Below, one piece after another: positions 8,209 to 21,700 of a stretch of DNA of 64,000 bases; position 1 is the stretch's first letter; every line of letters begins with the position of its first letter. The notes under the pieces are model-generated. The model had not been told where the DNA came from, searched no databases, and saw only the letters and a list, made by a program, of their open reading frames with translations. The position numbers were made by a program, and so were the translations under genes. This stretch comes from Elymus sibiricus. Its lineage: Eukaryota; Streptophyta; Magnoliopsida; Poales; Poaceae. Location: assembly GCA_039707655.1 (NCBI GenBank), contig CM077674.1:234771904-234835903 (forward strand), written 5' to 3'.

Positions 8209-10931
8209 CTATTTGTGATGCCCGCCACTACCTCTCCCCGGTGCGTGCTGGCCTCCCTGCTGTTGCGGCCTTCTTCCAGAGAAGGACGAGCTCCCCTGAT
8301 TAAACTGCCCAGAATTGAATTGCATAGGATACTGACCACCGCCTCCATGCGATGATGGTAGGCGCCCATATCCTTGAGTATTAGGCAACCCAGGGTGCGG
8401 CCGCCCTTGGTCCCCAGCCAAGTGCCCAAGATTACCAAAGTTCCCTTGCCCCATCCCCAATTCAGATGTTGGACCAAATAGAGGATTTACTGGTGGTCCA
8501 CCAAAAGGCATTGAATTTACAGGCATTCCGCTCTGCGGAATAAACTGTGTTGGGGTTATGGGCATTCCATTGAGGAATTCACCAAAATTCTGATTCTGGT
8601 AATGTTGCTGGTATTGATTGGATCCACTGAGTATGTTCTGCATAATATTAGCTGCAAGAGCAGCTCCGTTAATTCCCATGTTCGGGTACATAGAAGGTGG
8701 AAACCCACCAGGCCAAACCACATTTGGCTGCTGTGGTAAGAACTGCTGTGATGGGTTAGGGAAGCAGCCACCTTTCTGGTCTGCAAACTGAATGGCTGAT
8801 GCCATAGCAGGATTCACTGGGAGTGGTGGCGTCATTATTGGTACACTAGTACGTGGACGTGCTGAGTTATCAGCAACAGGAGCCATATCTCAGCGATAAA
8901 TACGGTGTTTTGATTGGTGAGCTGGTGTTGCTACATCGTGGATCCTAGGTATACCCTTATGGAATCCAGCATCCCTGGTCTGCTTCCTCTTCTTATCACC
9001 AGAACGCTTCTTAGAGTCAAGTTGCCTATCAGTCTGCCCTTTTGCCAGCCGTAATGATCTTTTGTACTCAGCCTCCTTCTCATCATCAGAGAATTCAGGA
9101 TCATCTGTTTGGTCCTCAATATTATCTCCTGATCCATCATAGCCTTTGGTGTATAGCTCCTTCACATTTAAGATATGATCTGCAAATTCCATAACAAAAG
9201 AGACAGCAGTTCCAGCACTGATCCCAGAAGGGACTTCTTCCACAGAGTTATACCGCACGAGATAGTATGGGTTTTTTACTGGTCCAAATAATTCCTCAAC
9301 AATACCAAGTGGTGTCCTGCTTTCTGTTATCCAGAGTATAGAACCCTCATTCAGGGAATTGTGTTGCACTGACCCTTCAACAATCACTCTCTGACCCATG
9401 ATCTGGTGTGACAACAAACAGTCAAGATATGGATCGCACAGGAAATACACTGTGTATTATCTAAAAAGAGGGAATATAAATGTGTATTTCATTTACTCTA
9501 TGACTAAATGAGAAACACTGTCTATCAATAAAAATCTCAAGCACCATACGGGAGAAGTATGCTAATACAAAAATTCCATAAAAAATGGTACTAGATAATA
9601 GTTGCAATACAGGAAATATTTAAACACTGTCATCCAGATTCCCAAAACCCTACTGATACGGCCAAATTATCTTAGTGCATACAAATACAAGTCCAATAGA
9701 TTTCTAGCTTTCCCAGGCAAGTAATCTATACATACACAAAATGGGAGGTAGCTGGCTGAATGTTCACCAGATGTGAGATAAAAGGAAGTGTTAAAAGATT
9801 TTTGTTCAAAATAAATGAGAACAAGACTTTAGATGAAAAGTCAAGTTCAACACAAGACTTACAGATGAAATTGTTCCCACTGGGAGTGCCTTATGATGTG
9901 GTTCCAGCTGGATTTCGATCTTCGGCACTGGAGGAAGGATCTGCAAGGTATGACATATCGACATTATAGTAGACATACTAACAACTTATTTTGTAAACAT
10001 ACTGGATCATACCATTAGGTGTATTCTTGTTTTATATCTACGGTTTTTAGCAATTGATTATACAAGTTGTAGCAACAAATCAACAGCTGAGCATAAACTT
10101 CTACAACACCGTAGATATAACAAATCAACAAGTTAGCACACTGTATAAACAATTGAGCATAAACTTCTAATCAATTGTTGATTTAGCTGGAGTACCATTA
10201 GCACACTGTATAAACAATTGTTCATTTAGCTGCAAGCTCTTGTATTAGGAGTACTATTTTGTACTATTAAAATATATTCATCATCTAATAGAGCTTGATT
10301 GCAAAGTCCATTGTGCTGATTAGACGAACTGTAACTCCTAGCAAATGATTCACGCTCTACTACTACATGAAAAAAAATGCACAAGATACATCTCAATACC
10401 TCTGCTTCATGTTTGGAGTTGATATGACCCTTCGATGCTTCCTCCTCCTCCTCCTCCTCGTCATCATCATCATCATCATCATTGATTCCAACCATCAATT
10501 TGCCCTCCTCAATGAGGGCCGCCATGTCACCAACACCATAATGGCTATTGGCCCTCTGCTCTTCCTCATCACTGCTCGACGACGCTTCACTTGACTCCTC
10601 CCCCTCCCCCTCCTCCTCCTCCTCGTCCTCCTCCTCGCTACTCGAACAAGCCTCCCCTGATTCCCCATCTTCCTCATCGGCCTCGCTCTCATCCTTACCC
10701 TTGCTTCCTCCATTCTCCGTTTCCACTTCCGCCGAGACTTGAGAATTCATCTCAGCATCAACGGAAGCCTCGCCGTTGCTCCTCCCCCTTACTTCCTCCA
10801 CCTTCCACTTCCTCTTTCAACGAGACCGCGGGAATCATCTCAGCACGAACAGCAGCTTCGTCTTTGCTCCCCTCCTCCCCCTTCCCCCTTCCATCTTTCA
10901 GTACCTCTTCCACCAAAACCTCATAATCCAT
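8209..10931 (-). CDS. NAF1: NAF1-like H/ACA snoRNP assembly factor, with an in-frame stop
   Basis: NAF1 binds the dyskerin/Cbf5 complex in the nucleus during H/ACA RNP biogenesis and is later replaced by Gar1. Three exons join in phase: 10400-10931 (donor AG|GTATTG), 9863-9940 (acceptor TTGCAG, donor CT|GTAAGT) and 8209-9402 (acceptor CACCAG). Exon 1 encodes a long Asp/Glu/Ser-rich stretch. Exon 2 and the start of exon 3 form the Gar1/Naf1 core (PPVPKIEIQLEPHHKALPVG, then GSILWITESRTPLGIVEELF). A charged Lys/Arg region and a Gly/Pro/Asn/Gln-rich tail follow. Two lesions are visible. A TGA at 8892-8890 interrupts a frame that stays open for 226 further codons. In exon 1 the ATG at 10931 is out of frame with the acidic region, the switch lying around a five-G run near 10790. 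Translation from ATG 10750 would avoid the second lesion and give about 313 residues to the TGA. Confidence 0.85.
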
Positions 10932-11220
10932 CTCAGTATAAATAGCAGCTAGCGTGCGTGCGTGCTGGGAGAGGCGAACGCGATGGCGGTACCGGCGGAG
11001 CTGAGAGGTGGCGCCGGTGGCGTGTAGCGAAGATACGCGCGCCCTCACCGACGGAGCGAAGGCGAGGCAAACAGGAGGGGGCACCGCGCCGCCGGCTCGA
11101 CGGGAGCGCAAGGGGTGAGGCGGAAGGCGCGACAGAGTGTGATGGTGGCTTGTGGTGGGGCTCGAGGCAAAGCCGCAAAGGAGGGAGGGTTCAGGACTGC
11201 GGGGTGCCTATGTGGGTTTT

Positions 11221-11313
11221 GGGTTAGGGTTTTGTGCGGGATTCTTGCATCGGTGACGGGGAGCAAAGAGATGCTCGCTCCGAGCCCAACACGCAACTGA
11301 AATATTTAGGGTT
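11221..11313 (-). promoter_or_regulatory. Telobox and site II-like motifs upstream of the NAF1-like gene
   Basis: On the minus strand, 290-382 bp upstream of ATG 10931, there are a telobox AAACCCTAACCC (11232-11221), a second AACCCTAA (11313-11306) and a TGGGCT site II-like element (11288-11283). In plants telobox plus site II pairs mark promoters of ribosome-biogenesis and snoRNP genes, which fits the NAF1 assignment. Confidence 0.6.
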
Positions 11314-11371
11314 GTAATCTTCCATTTAATTAACAGCACAAAATGCCCTAAAAACAGCACTTTTGGTTATT

Positions 11372-11929
11372 AAGGCAGTACAAAGAACATCATAGGTTGT
11401 CAAGGCAGTACAAAGAACACCAAAGATAATAGAAATTACATTTAGATCCAATAAACCACCTAGCAATGACTACAAACACCGGGACGAGATTACATTCAAG
11501 TCCATAGACCACCTAGCAATGACTACAAACACTGGAGCGAGCCAAAGGCATGCCACCGTCATTGCCCCTCCCTCGCCGAAGCTGGGCAAAACTTAGTAGA
11601 CGGTCGAAAGTCGTCGTGCTAAGACTTTATAGGACCAGCACACCAGTCGCTGATGAAGAGAATCATTGATGAAGAGAAGCGTATATCGAAAGGTCCAATC
11701 TGTAGACACATGAATGAACATATGTCAAAGACACATCTCCACACGCCCTCTGATGATGCTAGATGCACCGCCAGAACAAGGGTTAGGCATGAAGAACCTT
11801 ATTTCATTTTTAGGTAGCCGCCGTCACCTCGTCTTTCTGAGCAAGACACATACTCAAAAACAAAACACCTAAAAACAGAGCACTCCCGGCAGCAAGGGCC
11901 GGGTGGGGTACCAGCACCTTTGATCACTG
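11372..11929 (-). mobile_element. Old non-LTR retroelement fragment
   Basis: This segment matches, with many differences, the element at 22944-23618: the blocks around AATTACATTTAGATCC, CCACCTAGC, GTCGTCGTGCTAAGAC and GATGCTAGATGCACC occur in the same order. It is truncated at the right and contains a local direct duplication of about 30 bp (around ACCACCTAGCAATGACTAC). It lies between the two genes. No target duplication was found. Confidence 0.6.
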
Positions 11930-12429
11930 TTGTGTGTATGAACATTCTCTCTAATCCATCTAAAAAGAACATTCTCTCTAATCTCGATGTAGCAAAAGGA
12001 AAATTGTAGCGCCAATGTGTATCTACCAGGCCCAACACAACAATATATAGATGTAAAAACATGAAACACGTCCTCATGTTGCACCTTTTTGAAATGAAAA
12101 TGAAGGGAGAAAGGAATCCCAATGCTTTTCAAAATAATCAAGCAATGGGTGATATCAACCATTTCCATAGCTTTCCACTTGCACCTGATAGTTCCATCGG
12201 ATCTCTTTGTTATTACAGCTTATTCCACATGGAGCCCCTTCACGGGCGCCCATGACATCTCGAGCCGACAGCACTACCACTCCAGAATACAAAGCGAGAA
12301 GCCCAACGGAAAGGCAAGAACAAAAAAGGCTGCCACGCCAGATTGCTCGGCAGCTGGTGAATGGGATCTATCGGACCAATGCACAAAATGGACATCTTCG
12401 GGCCTTCCGCTTGCAGTTGCATCTCGTGG
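11930..12429. other. Probable 3' UTR and flank of the MATH gene
   Basis: No frame with support. It lies directly downstream of the minus-strand stop codon at 12430-12432. A short direct repeat (GAACATTCTCTCTAATC) occurs twice near 11941-11985. Confidence 0.4.
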
Positions 12430-15400
12430 CTAGGTTTGATTGAACCAGCGGTCCACCGCATTGTTCATGTGCCCGTTTCCATGGGTACCCACGCCATTAG
12501 GTGCTATGGAGGACGTGTGGATCAATGAGGAAGGCGGCCCAACAGCCATCGAAGACGAGGGGAATAAGCCAGGGACGCTCAAGAGATGGCTGCTGCCTTT
12601 CCTCTGCCTGATTGTATGGATCTGTCTCAAACTCTGCTCGTGGATGTTTGCAAGGGTCTCAAGCTCCTCCAGTGACAAAGCTTCCACACCGACACCATAC
12701 AGTGGGGCATGCCGAGCCATCTCTTCTTGAAGTGATGTTTCCAGAGTACGAATATATTGCTGCAATAACAAGATACAATAGTAAATACAACATGCAGTAA
12801 TGTTCTGATGCAAAATCTCTAATATATAAATAATTAGTCAGGACAAATGTGATCTAACTTGGATAGTGACGATATAGGTGTTCGGTTTGGTGCCCTAAGT
12901 TTGCTGCGTTAACCTTGGCACGCCACACTTTCTTAGTTGGTGTTTGGCTCACTAGTTATTACTGTATCTGTTCATATCACATATCAGGGTCCCAACAATT
13001 TTGTAAACATGGAAACTATAGGTAAAACTTATCAGAAACGGAAAATAAATAATATAAAACATTGTAAACTGGCACCCCGGAAAAAGTAGGGCCTCCCAAT
13101 TTGATCTATGCATGGATACAATTCAAAATTCCAAGACAATAACCCCTTAAAAATGGCTTTACGTGTTACTTATTCTACCCTTGCCTACTTTGTTTTATGG
13201 CAGTATCATAGTAGGGCCACCCAGTTTTATCTATGCATGGTTACAATTTAAATTTAAAGATGATTACTTTCCAACAATGGTTTTACATGTTACTTATTCT
13301 ATCCTCGTCTACTTTGTTTTTATGACAGTATCATGAGAAAATCAACTCCATTGTATGTATTTTTTTTTTCTACCAGAACACTATAATGATATTTCATAGC
13401 TTAGCTCAAAAGTATATCTCTGGAACATTGGAGATTATGAAATTATCTATTCCGGAAACTAGCAAGGTCGCAAACCTGGCAAACTTGCAGTTTTGACTCC
13501 ATTCCATCAATGTAAGCTTCACAGCGACAAATTTGATCTTCTTTTTCTTTCTTTTCTCCCTCGGTTTGTCTAACTTTATGTGTCAGCCTCCTTACTTCAG
13601 CCTCAAGTGATTTTCTAATCTCTTCGCGAGCCTGTGTTTCAGCTGCATGTCGTTTTAATTCATCATCAAATCGTTTCCTTGAAGCTTCAGCATTCTTCAG
13701 CCTCTCTGCCAATGTATTCTTCTCAGTAGTTACTTTCTGCAGCATACAAGATGGATGCAAACTGTAAAACATCAATGTTGTCTTTCTCACTGAAATTTCC
13801 AATGGTATCACAAGGCAACATTCTAAAGTTAATAGTAATACCAAAACATACCAACATGACTTGCTTCATATGATCTTGAAATAAGAAACACACCCTTGAA
13901 ATCTATGAATAAATCTACTAGCGTTTTGCCAGTGTGAGTTAATCAACGAGGCATGCATTTTAGGAAAAAATAGGAAATCTTAGCACTTATCGCACTGCTT
14001 AAATTAGAAAAAAAAAATGCATGGTAAATTGTGAAAATCCAAAGTACCGGTGTTGTCTCATAGCAACATCAGAATGCAGAGTTCATTCAGTTCAAAACGT
14101 AAAAGTGCAAGCCTACAGTTTTTGTAAAGAGATGGGAATAAGGTAAAAATTGATCTTCTTAGTCTCAGAAGTCAGAAAGCATAAACTTCATAGATCAAAT
14201 ATTGAAAATTAAGGCTTAGGTGTATAAGTTATTCTAAAATAACCGGGTAAAGATAGCTATATGGTTGAAGTACAGCCCAAAATATGGAATTCCCACAAGA
14301 GATAAGATCAAATCCCATATTTTTCACAGAATTGGCATCGCTATCAAGTGATTAAAAGAAACATCAAAAGTATTTATTTTGCTAGACATAAAAAATTCAA
14401 TAAAATATGTATTGTATGGTTTTTGACAGTAACTCTTACCTTTATTTCTTCGCGTTTCCGTGCTCTAAACTGTGATAGTTGTGTCTCTGCTTCACTAACA
14501 CGATCATGAAGATTCTTCCTATCAGCAGATAGCTTTGCAATTTGCTCGTCTTTCTCTGATCGCACCCATTCCATCTGATTCTCAATCTCCCGCATCTGCC
14601 TGGAGAGTTCCTTCTTCTCCCGAATATAACGATCCTTCTCAGCTTTTAGTTCAGACTACAACAATTATAAAATAAACAAAGTGTTAAGCTGAGAAACAAA
14701 CAAGAAAGGCAGGTCAGCAGCTGAATCACAACAAAGAAATACCCTTAGATGTCCTGTAGTTGCCTCAGACTCAGTTAGTCGTTGGGCTAATACAGCTTTT
14801 TCATTGGTAAATTTAGTTTGCTCCATGTCCATCTCCTCCCTCAAACGAATATTCTCATCCTCAGTAGCACATATTTGGTGCCAAAGATTAGCACGATCGG
14901 CCTGAGCAACTTCAGCAGCTTCACGCATCATGTTTAAAACAGGTCTGGCAATTCCAAACTCCTCCTTAACAAGAAATACCAAGACATCCATATCTATGTC
15001 AACTTCTCGGCAGTTATCTGAGGTATTTGTTGCCCGGTCAACAAGGCCCTTCAGAAATCTGCACCTATAATGATCCTCAGCATAGATCTTAAACATGATG
15101 GCATAAAGCATCCGCACGAAGTCTTGGACCCTCGCTGAGGTAGATAGAGACAATACCTCACCAAGTGCAAGGACTGAAGTGAAATCACCTTCTTGGATGG
15201 GTGAGGGTTCAAACTGCCCATCTAATAAAACTTGTTTGCTCTGTAAATCATACACGACAGCCCCAGACTTTGAACTTAACTTGTGAGAATGCCGTCTTTC
15301 CAACACCATGGCTACTAACTGCAGCCCAAAGGCCCCTTGCAATAAAGCCCTTTCAAAAACCCGTGCAACTTCCACAAATAATCCAGGTACTGATAACATT

Positions 15401-15674
15401 TCTATTAGTACAAAAACATCTGATAGATGATTGCTTCCATGTACAGCTTGCTCTTGCCAAGAAGGCATCCCTTCAGCTGAAAGCCCATCTTTACTACAAG
15501 TACTAGAAGGTGTGGAGAGACAACCGTTATCAGGTTCAGGGTCAGAATCAATATCCTTCAATAATGCTTCAGCTACATCTGGCCAGTTATGCACCGTTTT
15601 AGATAAAAACTCAAGCACACACGGTGGAACTTCAGCACCCAAACGTTTTAATCTCCATCGAACAGCTCTAACCT

Positions 15675-15705
<31 letters not shown>

Positions 15706-18700
15706 AAGGTAAGTGCACTTAGTAATAGTAATATGAAAGATTGTACAAGTATAGAGAAAGTAACAAGAGATTTATCGATGGTAAACATACAGCTTGAGGA
15801 ATATGCTGGCACTGTGATGCCGCCTTGAGAACATATGAAATGGCTGCTACAAGAGGCTCGTCATTTGAATCAGACAACAATTCAAGTGCATGAAAAGATA
15901 CTCGTTTCCAGACATCAGCATCAAATTCTAACTCGGATAAGGCACCAAAAACCTGCCATGATGGGAAAAAAGAAATCAAAATAGATATCACAGACTCACT
16001 TGTGTATATTACTGGCCTGCTATATCATGAATGATGGCTATCTTCACAAATATAGAGACATTAAGGTCACAAATATAGAGACATGAGCGTCATAATATTC
16101 AGGCAATTCAGACATCTGTTCACCCAAGAAGTGGAAATGTTATGTTTCTTTGCAAAAATGAAATTAGGCAAAAAAAAAAAAGTAAGACTAGTTCAAAGTG
16201 TCAAACTTACCGGTAACCTCAATGATGGCTCAGCATCTGCCTTTTCAAGATGATCTAAAAGGGCACAAGCAGCAAGTGAGTGTTCTGACCCATCAACCAA
16301 CTTTGGTACAAGGGCGATGAAATCAGGTTGAAGCTTCTTTGGAGCTTTCTCTAGTACAAGTGCAATTTTATGGACAGACTTAGGCCGCTTTCTTGGTTCA
16401 GGGCATCCATGTGGGACAGCACAGTCTAGTGCCTTCAATGAATTAACAATTAGTCCTAACAGTTCCTCTGACTGGTCTGGCCATTTTGTCTGAAAAAAAA
16501 AACAGCAGGTTAGCATACTGGTAAAATAAAATATGAAAATGAGGCTGAATATGATAGGACCCTCAAATCATACCCCAGAAGCTTGATCAGAACTTTCATC
16601 CCCTGGCAGATCGATGGCAGGTGTCTCTGGAGGACAACTGGACTGTTCTAGAATCTTGACAGGCATCTCATTTGCACTTAGCTCTGCATTTTCTAATCCA
16701 AGATTACGCCTAAAATTAACAGTATCAGATTCAGCCGTTTCATACTGATTTCTGCATGCACATTCTGTTTGTTCGCCTTCCACAGTGAGCTCTGATGGAG
16801 AGCTAGCCCCATTTGAATCAGGAGCAGTTTTAGAGCTTGCTGAGGAGGAGCCATATGATGATCTTTCATCTGAAGGTTGGCAGCACTCAACCATTATATC
16901 TAAAAGCAAATCAATTATAGCTTGCTTTAAGACGCTAACACCCATCAACAAATTTATGAGACTTGTGGAGCTTGAATCACACTTTGAAGAATCTTTCTTT
17001 CCACCACCCTTGGTGGACACTTTGGCAGGAAGAAGCATGCGCTTCACTTTTGCTGGGTTATCCAGATAAACACGCAGGCCAGTAAGAAATCCAGCAATCG
17101 CGCTAGCATCCGTCAAAATTTTCTCTCTTAAGGTAACCTGCGGCTGAGTATAGTTGTCTCCATATGTAAGAGAAAATCCAGCTCTTGAGAGGAGGTTCCG
17201 GAACATATCTTCCTCATCATCACTGTCTTCAGACTCGATAAGTTCATCAGGATCTGTTGACAACTCATCCTGGTCATCATCTGAGGCAAATACCTGCCAG
17301 ATAAGTTAATTGGGAATTACTACTATATACAAACCATAGTTCTCACAGATAAATGTTATCCTATCGACCATAACTTCTTTTAGAGGTAAAAAGGAGGCAA
17401 ACATCATGTACTCATCATTGACTGATAATTCAGACAGCATATTTCTGAACTGAACCTAAATATATATATATAGAATACCCCATTGCTTGAGTAAAATACT
17501 GGATAGAAATGGACATCAAGATGGAAGATGACCAGATATGACACATACATTGTTATAGACCATAGTTAGGACTTATAAAAACAAAATCAAGAACATTTTT
17601 CATGTTTAGCTTTGTTATCGTCAATGGACTACACACAAAATATCCACTTAAGGTTGTTTGGTTAGTTGATGAAAAGATATACACGTATGAGAGCTAACTT
17701 ATCTCTAACAGTAATCTGATCAGTGTTACAATTTATCATGTACAACAAACTGGAGTGCTTGTAAGAAAAACATTTGTCAGCTGTACTGTTGAAGTTGGCA
17801 TGTACTTGCAGCTCATGAATTACAAGTCCGTAACGATACTTGCTAAATCATAAAGCGCTAGTCTCGAAAGTTCATAAAATTTTCAGAGTAATCTAAGTAT
17901 TGCATTCCACAGTTTAACTGTACCTTTGAAGTACTCAAATTGCAGATTCGCCAGGCTTAAAGTTAGTCAGTGATTGGTATGACCAGTTTATTAAATGCTA
18001 TATATTGCAATCAAGATCTAATTAGAAGTGACCTACATCCTGGTCAAATAAGAGTACCCTAGGACTTCTCATTCTTAATTATTTCTCCTTGTGTACCTTC
18101 ATACACGATAGTATAACATATGCTGCACAACTACATTCAAGCTGAACTTTTGGTTATTACAACTACAGCCTTTTTGCATGCCCTGCCACATCAAAGCAGT
18201 TTAGAGAACGCCCTAGAACCTTGCAGAACAAGCACAAATAGACAGGCCCAATGAAAGATTAGCAAACCTAACCTCACCTCGAGATCAGAGAAGTCAAACC
18301 ATGGACAGCAGTCTATGATTTCACAAACGAAGACAATAGTGTCCCGGACAAGAAAGCCAGCTTCAGGATCCAGAATGTCTGAAACCTTCATAAACTGGAG
18401 AACTGAATTGTTCCATGTTTTTGTGCAGATTGAAGATTCTTTGCACACGGTTTTCAAAGAGTTCTTCTGGTTGAGTATAGCCATCTTATAATGTACCCAA
18501 AAGTTCTTATCAGGATCAACCCCAGATGACTGATCACTCTCCAGATATATGCACATTGTATCAAATGACTCATATACACCTGCAGGTTGTGTTATGTAAG
18601 CACAAAATATGAAAATACAAAAGAACTATACGGTACAAGGCGTGAATAGTAAGTAAACTTCGTTTACCTATCCGCAGCTCACAGCCACCAGCCTGAAAAT

Positions 18701-21700
18701 ATTTACTGAAAATTTTTCTTGTCTCCATAATCTCCTTAAAGGACAAGAAATTTTCCACCTTCCACGTAAATGACGGATGTTTTGGTAAAGTATCAATCTG
18801 ATTTCCAGAACTTGAACTGCATATTTCAGAATCTTCGTCACTAAGCTCTTGCATAGTTGCAGTTTCCTTCAGAATGAGAACCTCTGCAGAGAACACAACA
18901 GTGTCCTGTACAAGAAAACCAGCATCCTGGTCGAAGAGGCTAGTTAATGTCAGAAATTCACGCCAACCCCAATCCTTCGCTGACTTAGAGTAACGATTTT
19001 GAGACTCTTTCATGATTGACTTCTCCTCCCCTTTCTGATTGATAACAGACAATCTATGGCTCACAAAGCAGGTCCATTCACTGGTAGTATTTCGGGGATC
19101 TGTCACTTCCAGAAACACTGAGAGGTGGCATGGCGGTTGAGACTGCCCTGATTGCAGCAACATTAAGAGAACCAACTGATGAAGTCAGTACATACATTCT
19201 GATAGTGCAGTTACCTAAATTTAAAAAGTAACAACACTGATAGCTAACTGGAAGGAAACTAGCAGTGATTTGATTGCAATGAGACCATAAATTCACAAGG
19301 ATAAATAAGTAAGGCGCTGAAATATGTGGAAGATAAATTAAATAAATGGCAATTCATTCAGAAGGATAAATAAGTAGGCAGCTGAAATATGTGGCATGTA
19401 AATAAAAAACGGCAATTCAAATTCTACCTACATATGTGTACAGTGTCGTTTAAAAAATTGTGATGCAGAGGCTGAACCAACAAACACTCCAAACTTAACA
19501 ACAACTCACTGGTAAACCCAGGTTGCACTCAAAATGTCAAATGATTTTATTACTGCTGTTCAATATACTTATAATTCTTTTAGGATCAACTCATAGAATA
19601 AATGAACTTCATTATGTAGCCTCTAGGCAAGATATATTCATCTCACTCATGATTTAACAGCTGAAGTTAATTCACTGTGGTTGCTACTATTGGGGGGAAG
19701 TGCATAGAACAGTCTGAAATTTCACAGGTTCACAGAAGGTGAATGGACATCATGCAAGCATGGACCTTGGATGGTCAAGATGAGAAATAATTACTCCCGG
19801 CAAGTGGTTATACCCGCAACCTACTTGTTGGTTGAGGCACCTCCAAGAAAACCATGAAAGAATAAACATGGATGTAGAGCATGCTATAATATGTGGACCA
19901 ACAAGGCACGTCAACCAAGAAGAGGCTGCAGATGCAAGCACTTGCGCCAAATCTGCTGTGAAAAGAAAAACAAGTGTGGAGGGTCTAAAATAACAACTAA
20001 TTCAGTACACATTTTGTCTTCTGTGGAGGATACAATGGGCTAAAAATTTGCAGTTGCACAGATCATCCAAAATGTATATCCTTTTTTAGATATTTTTATA
20101 ACATGGAAGTTGATTTTTCGATAGCGATCAGATGGACTTGTTATCAATTTAGTAGTGCTCCATGAGTCATGGCATATTGTTCTGGAAGAGGTAAGGTAAC
20201 AGGCTAACAGCTATTTAACAAAACAAATATCCAAGCGCATGTTATTCACAAGGTTGGCTGTCAACTGTTGAGAACAGTTTATATCAGAGCAAATAGTGAT
20301 AGACCATATCGAACAGGGATAACTGACACAATAATTGCAAGAAATGAACAAAATGGGGTTGTGCCTCTTTCATAGGCAATGATTCAAATTTCTGAAAAAG
20401 GTGATCAAATCCACACCACTGAATCTATTGAGTGATACAAGCTAGTAGCTATATTGTCTAAATAAAATCACAAACATGAATTTTCTGGTGAATTTCCATT
20501 TACTGAATGCAAAATTGCAACTCGAAACGGGTCAAAATCTAGTGGATTCTCAATGTTGCAAATGGTTAAGAAACTTCAGCCCATTTAGCAAGTGACAGTT
20601 CTGATCAAATCATTTAGGCATAAAAATTATAGGTTTGGTTATCACGTTTTTAGCAGTATATGTCAGCAAACTTCATAGAGTTGATGTTGAAACTACCAGA
20701 TGAATCTTGAGAAGGCATTTTTCCAAATACTTACCCCGTGGATAAACAATAAGGCGGCAGTCGCGATTCCCGGCCTGAAATCGTCTGCTCTTGATGCATA
20801 AACCAGTGATCTTCCTCTTCTTGAGCAGCTCCTTCAATCTTGTGAAGTTTTCGATCCTCCACACAAACTTCCCAAAGTGCCCATCCGACTTTCTAGTCCC
20901 AGATCGTCCACCCCCAGCACCACTAATGCCCGCCACCGGCGGTAAGCTACGAGTGAATGAGTTAGACTCCTTGATCACATGCACCGAGGCATTAAACACC
21001 ACAGCCCCATCAAACAGGTAACCCCCATCGGCAGCCAAAAACTCATCCATCTTCAGGTAATCCCCCCATCCAAGGCTGGCACTGTCTGCTCCAAACCGCC
21101 CATATGAGTCCCTATGAATGTGGCTCCCCCCAGGCTTCTGATTAAGGATTGAAACACGGAAAAGACACCAGCAACCACGGTCAGCATCAGGCACGCCACT
21201 CCCTGCACTAGTTGACGCCAATGCTGATGCTGATGAGGCCGAGGTTGCCTGAACCACAGGCTCCTTTCCCTCGAGGCACACCGACAAATGTTCTGCACCA
21301 GATACATTACTCTGGTAGACACTAATCCGGAGTCCACAGTCACTCCCACCAGCAGCGGCGGCAGCAGGGAAGAATGCGGGGCTCATGATCTTTTGTGTGC
21401 GGATCATCTCCCGGAACAGGCTGAAGTTGAACACCTTCCAGGTGAAGCGGCCGTCGGCCTCGGCGAAGGAGGCGGTCTCCGATAGCACCGAAATGTCGGC
21501 AGCAATGACAAGGGAATCGTGGGGCGGCAGGAGGAAGGAGGTGGCGGCGGATGGAGCGAAGTCGCACCAGCCGTGCGAACGTTTCTTAGAGGAGAAACGG
21601 TGCCAGGAATCGCGCGCCAGGGACTTGGAGTTATCGGAGGGGTGGACGACGGAGAGGCGGTAGCTGAGGAAGCAATCCCATTTGGAGGATGTGCTGGTGG

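Noticed and set aside
10367..10742. Plus-strand Ser/Leu-rich frames in 10367-10742
   Set aside because: They are antisense shadows of the Asp/Glu/Ser-rich first exon of the NAF1-like gene.
12760..13475. Additional exon in the last intron of the MATH gene
   Set aside because: Exons 9 and 10 join in phase and the intron holds only AT-rich sequence with a tandem duplication.
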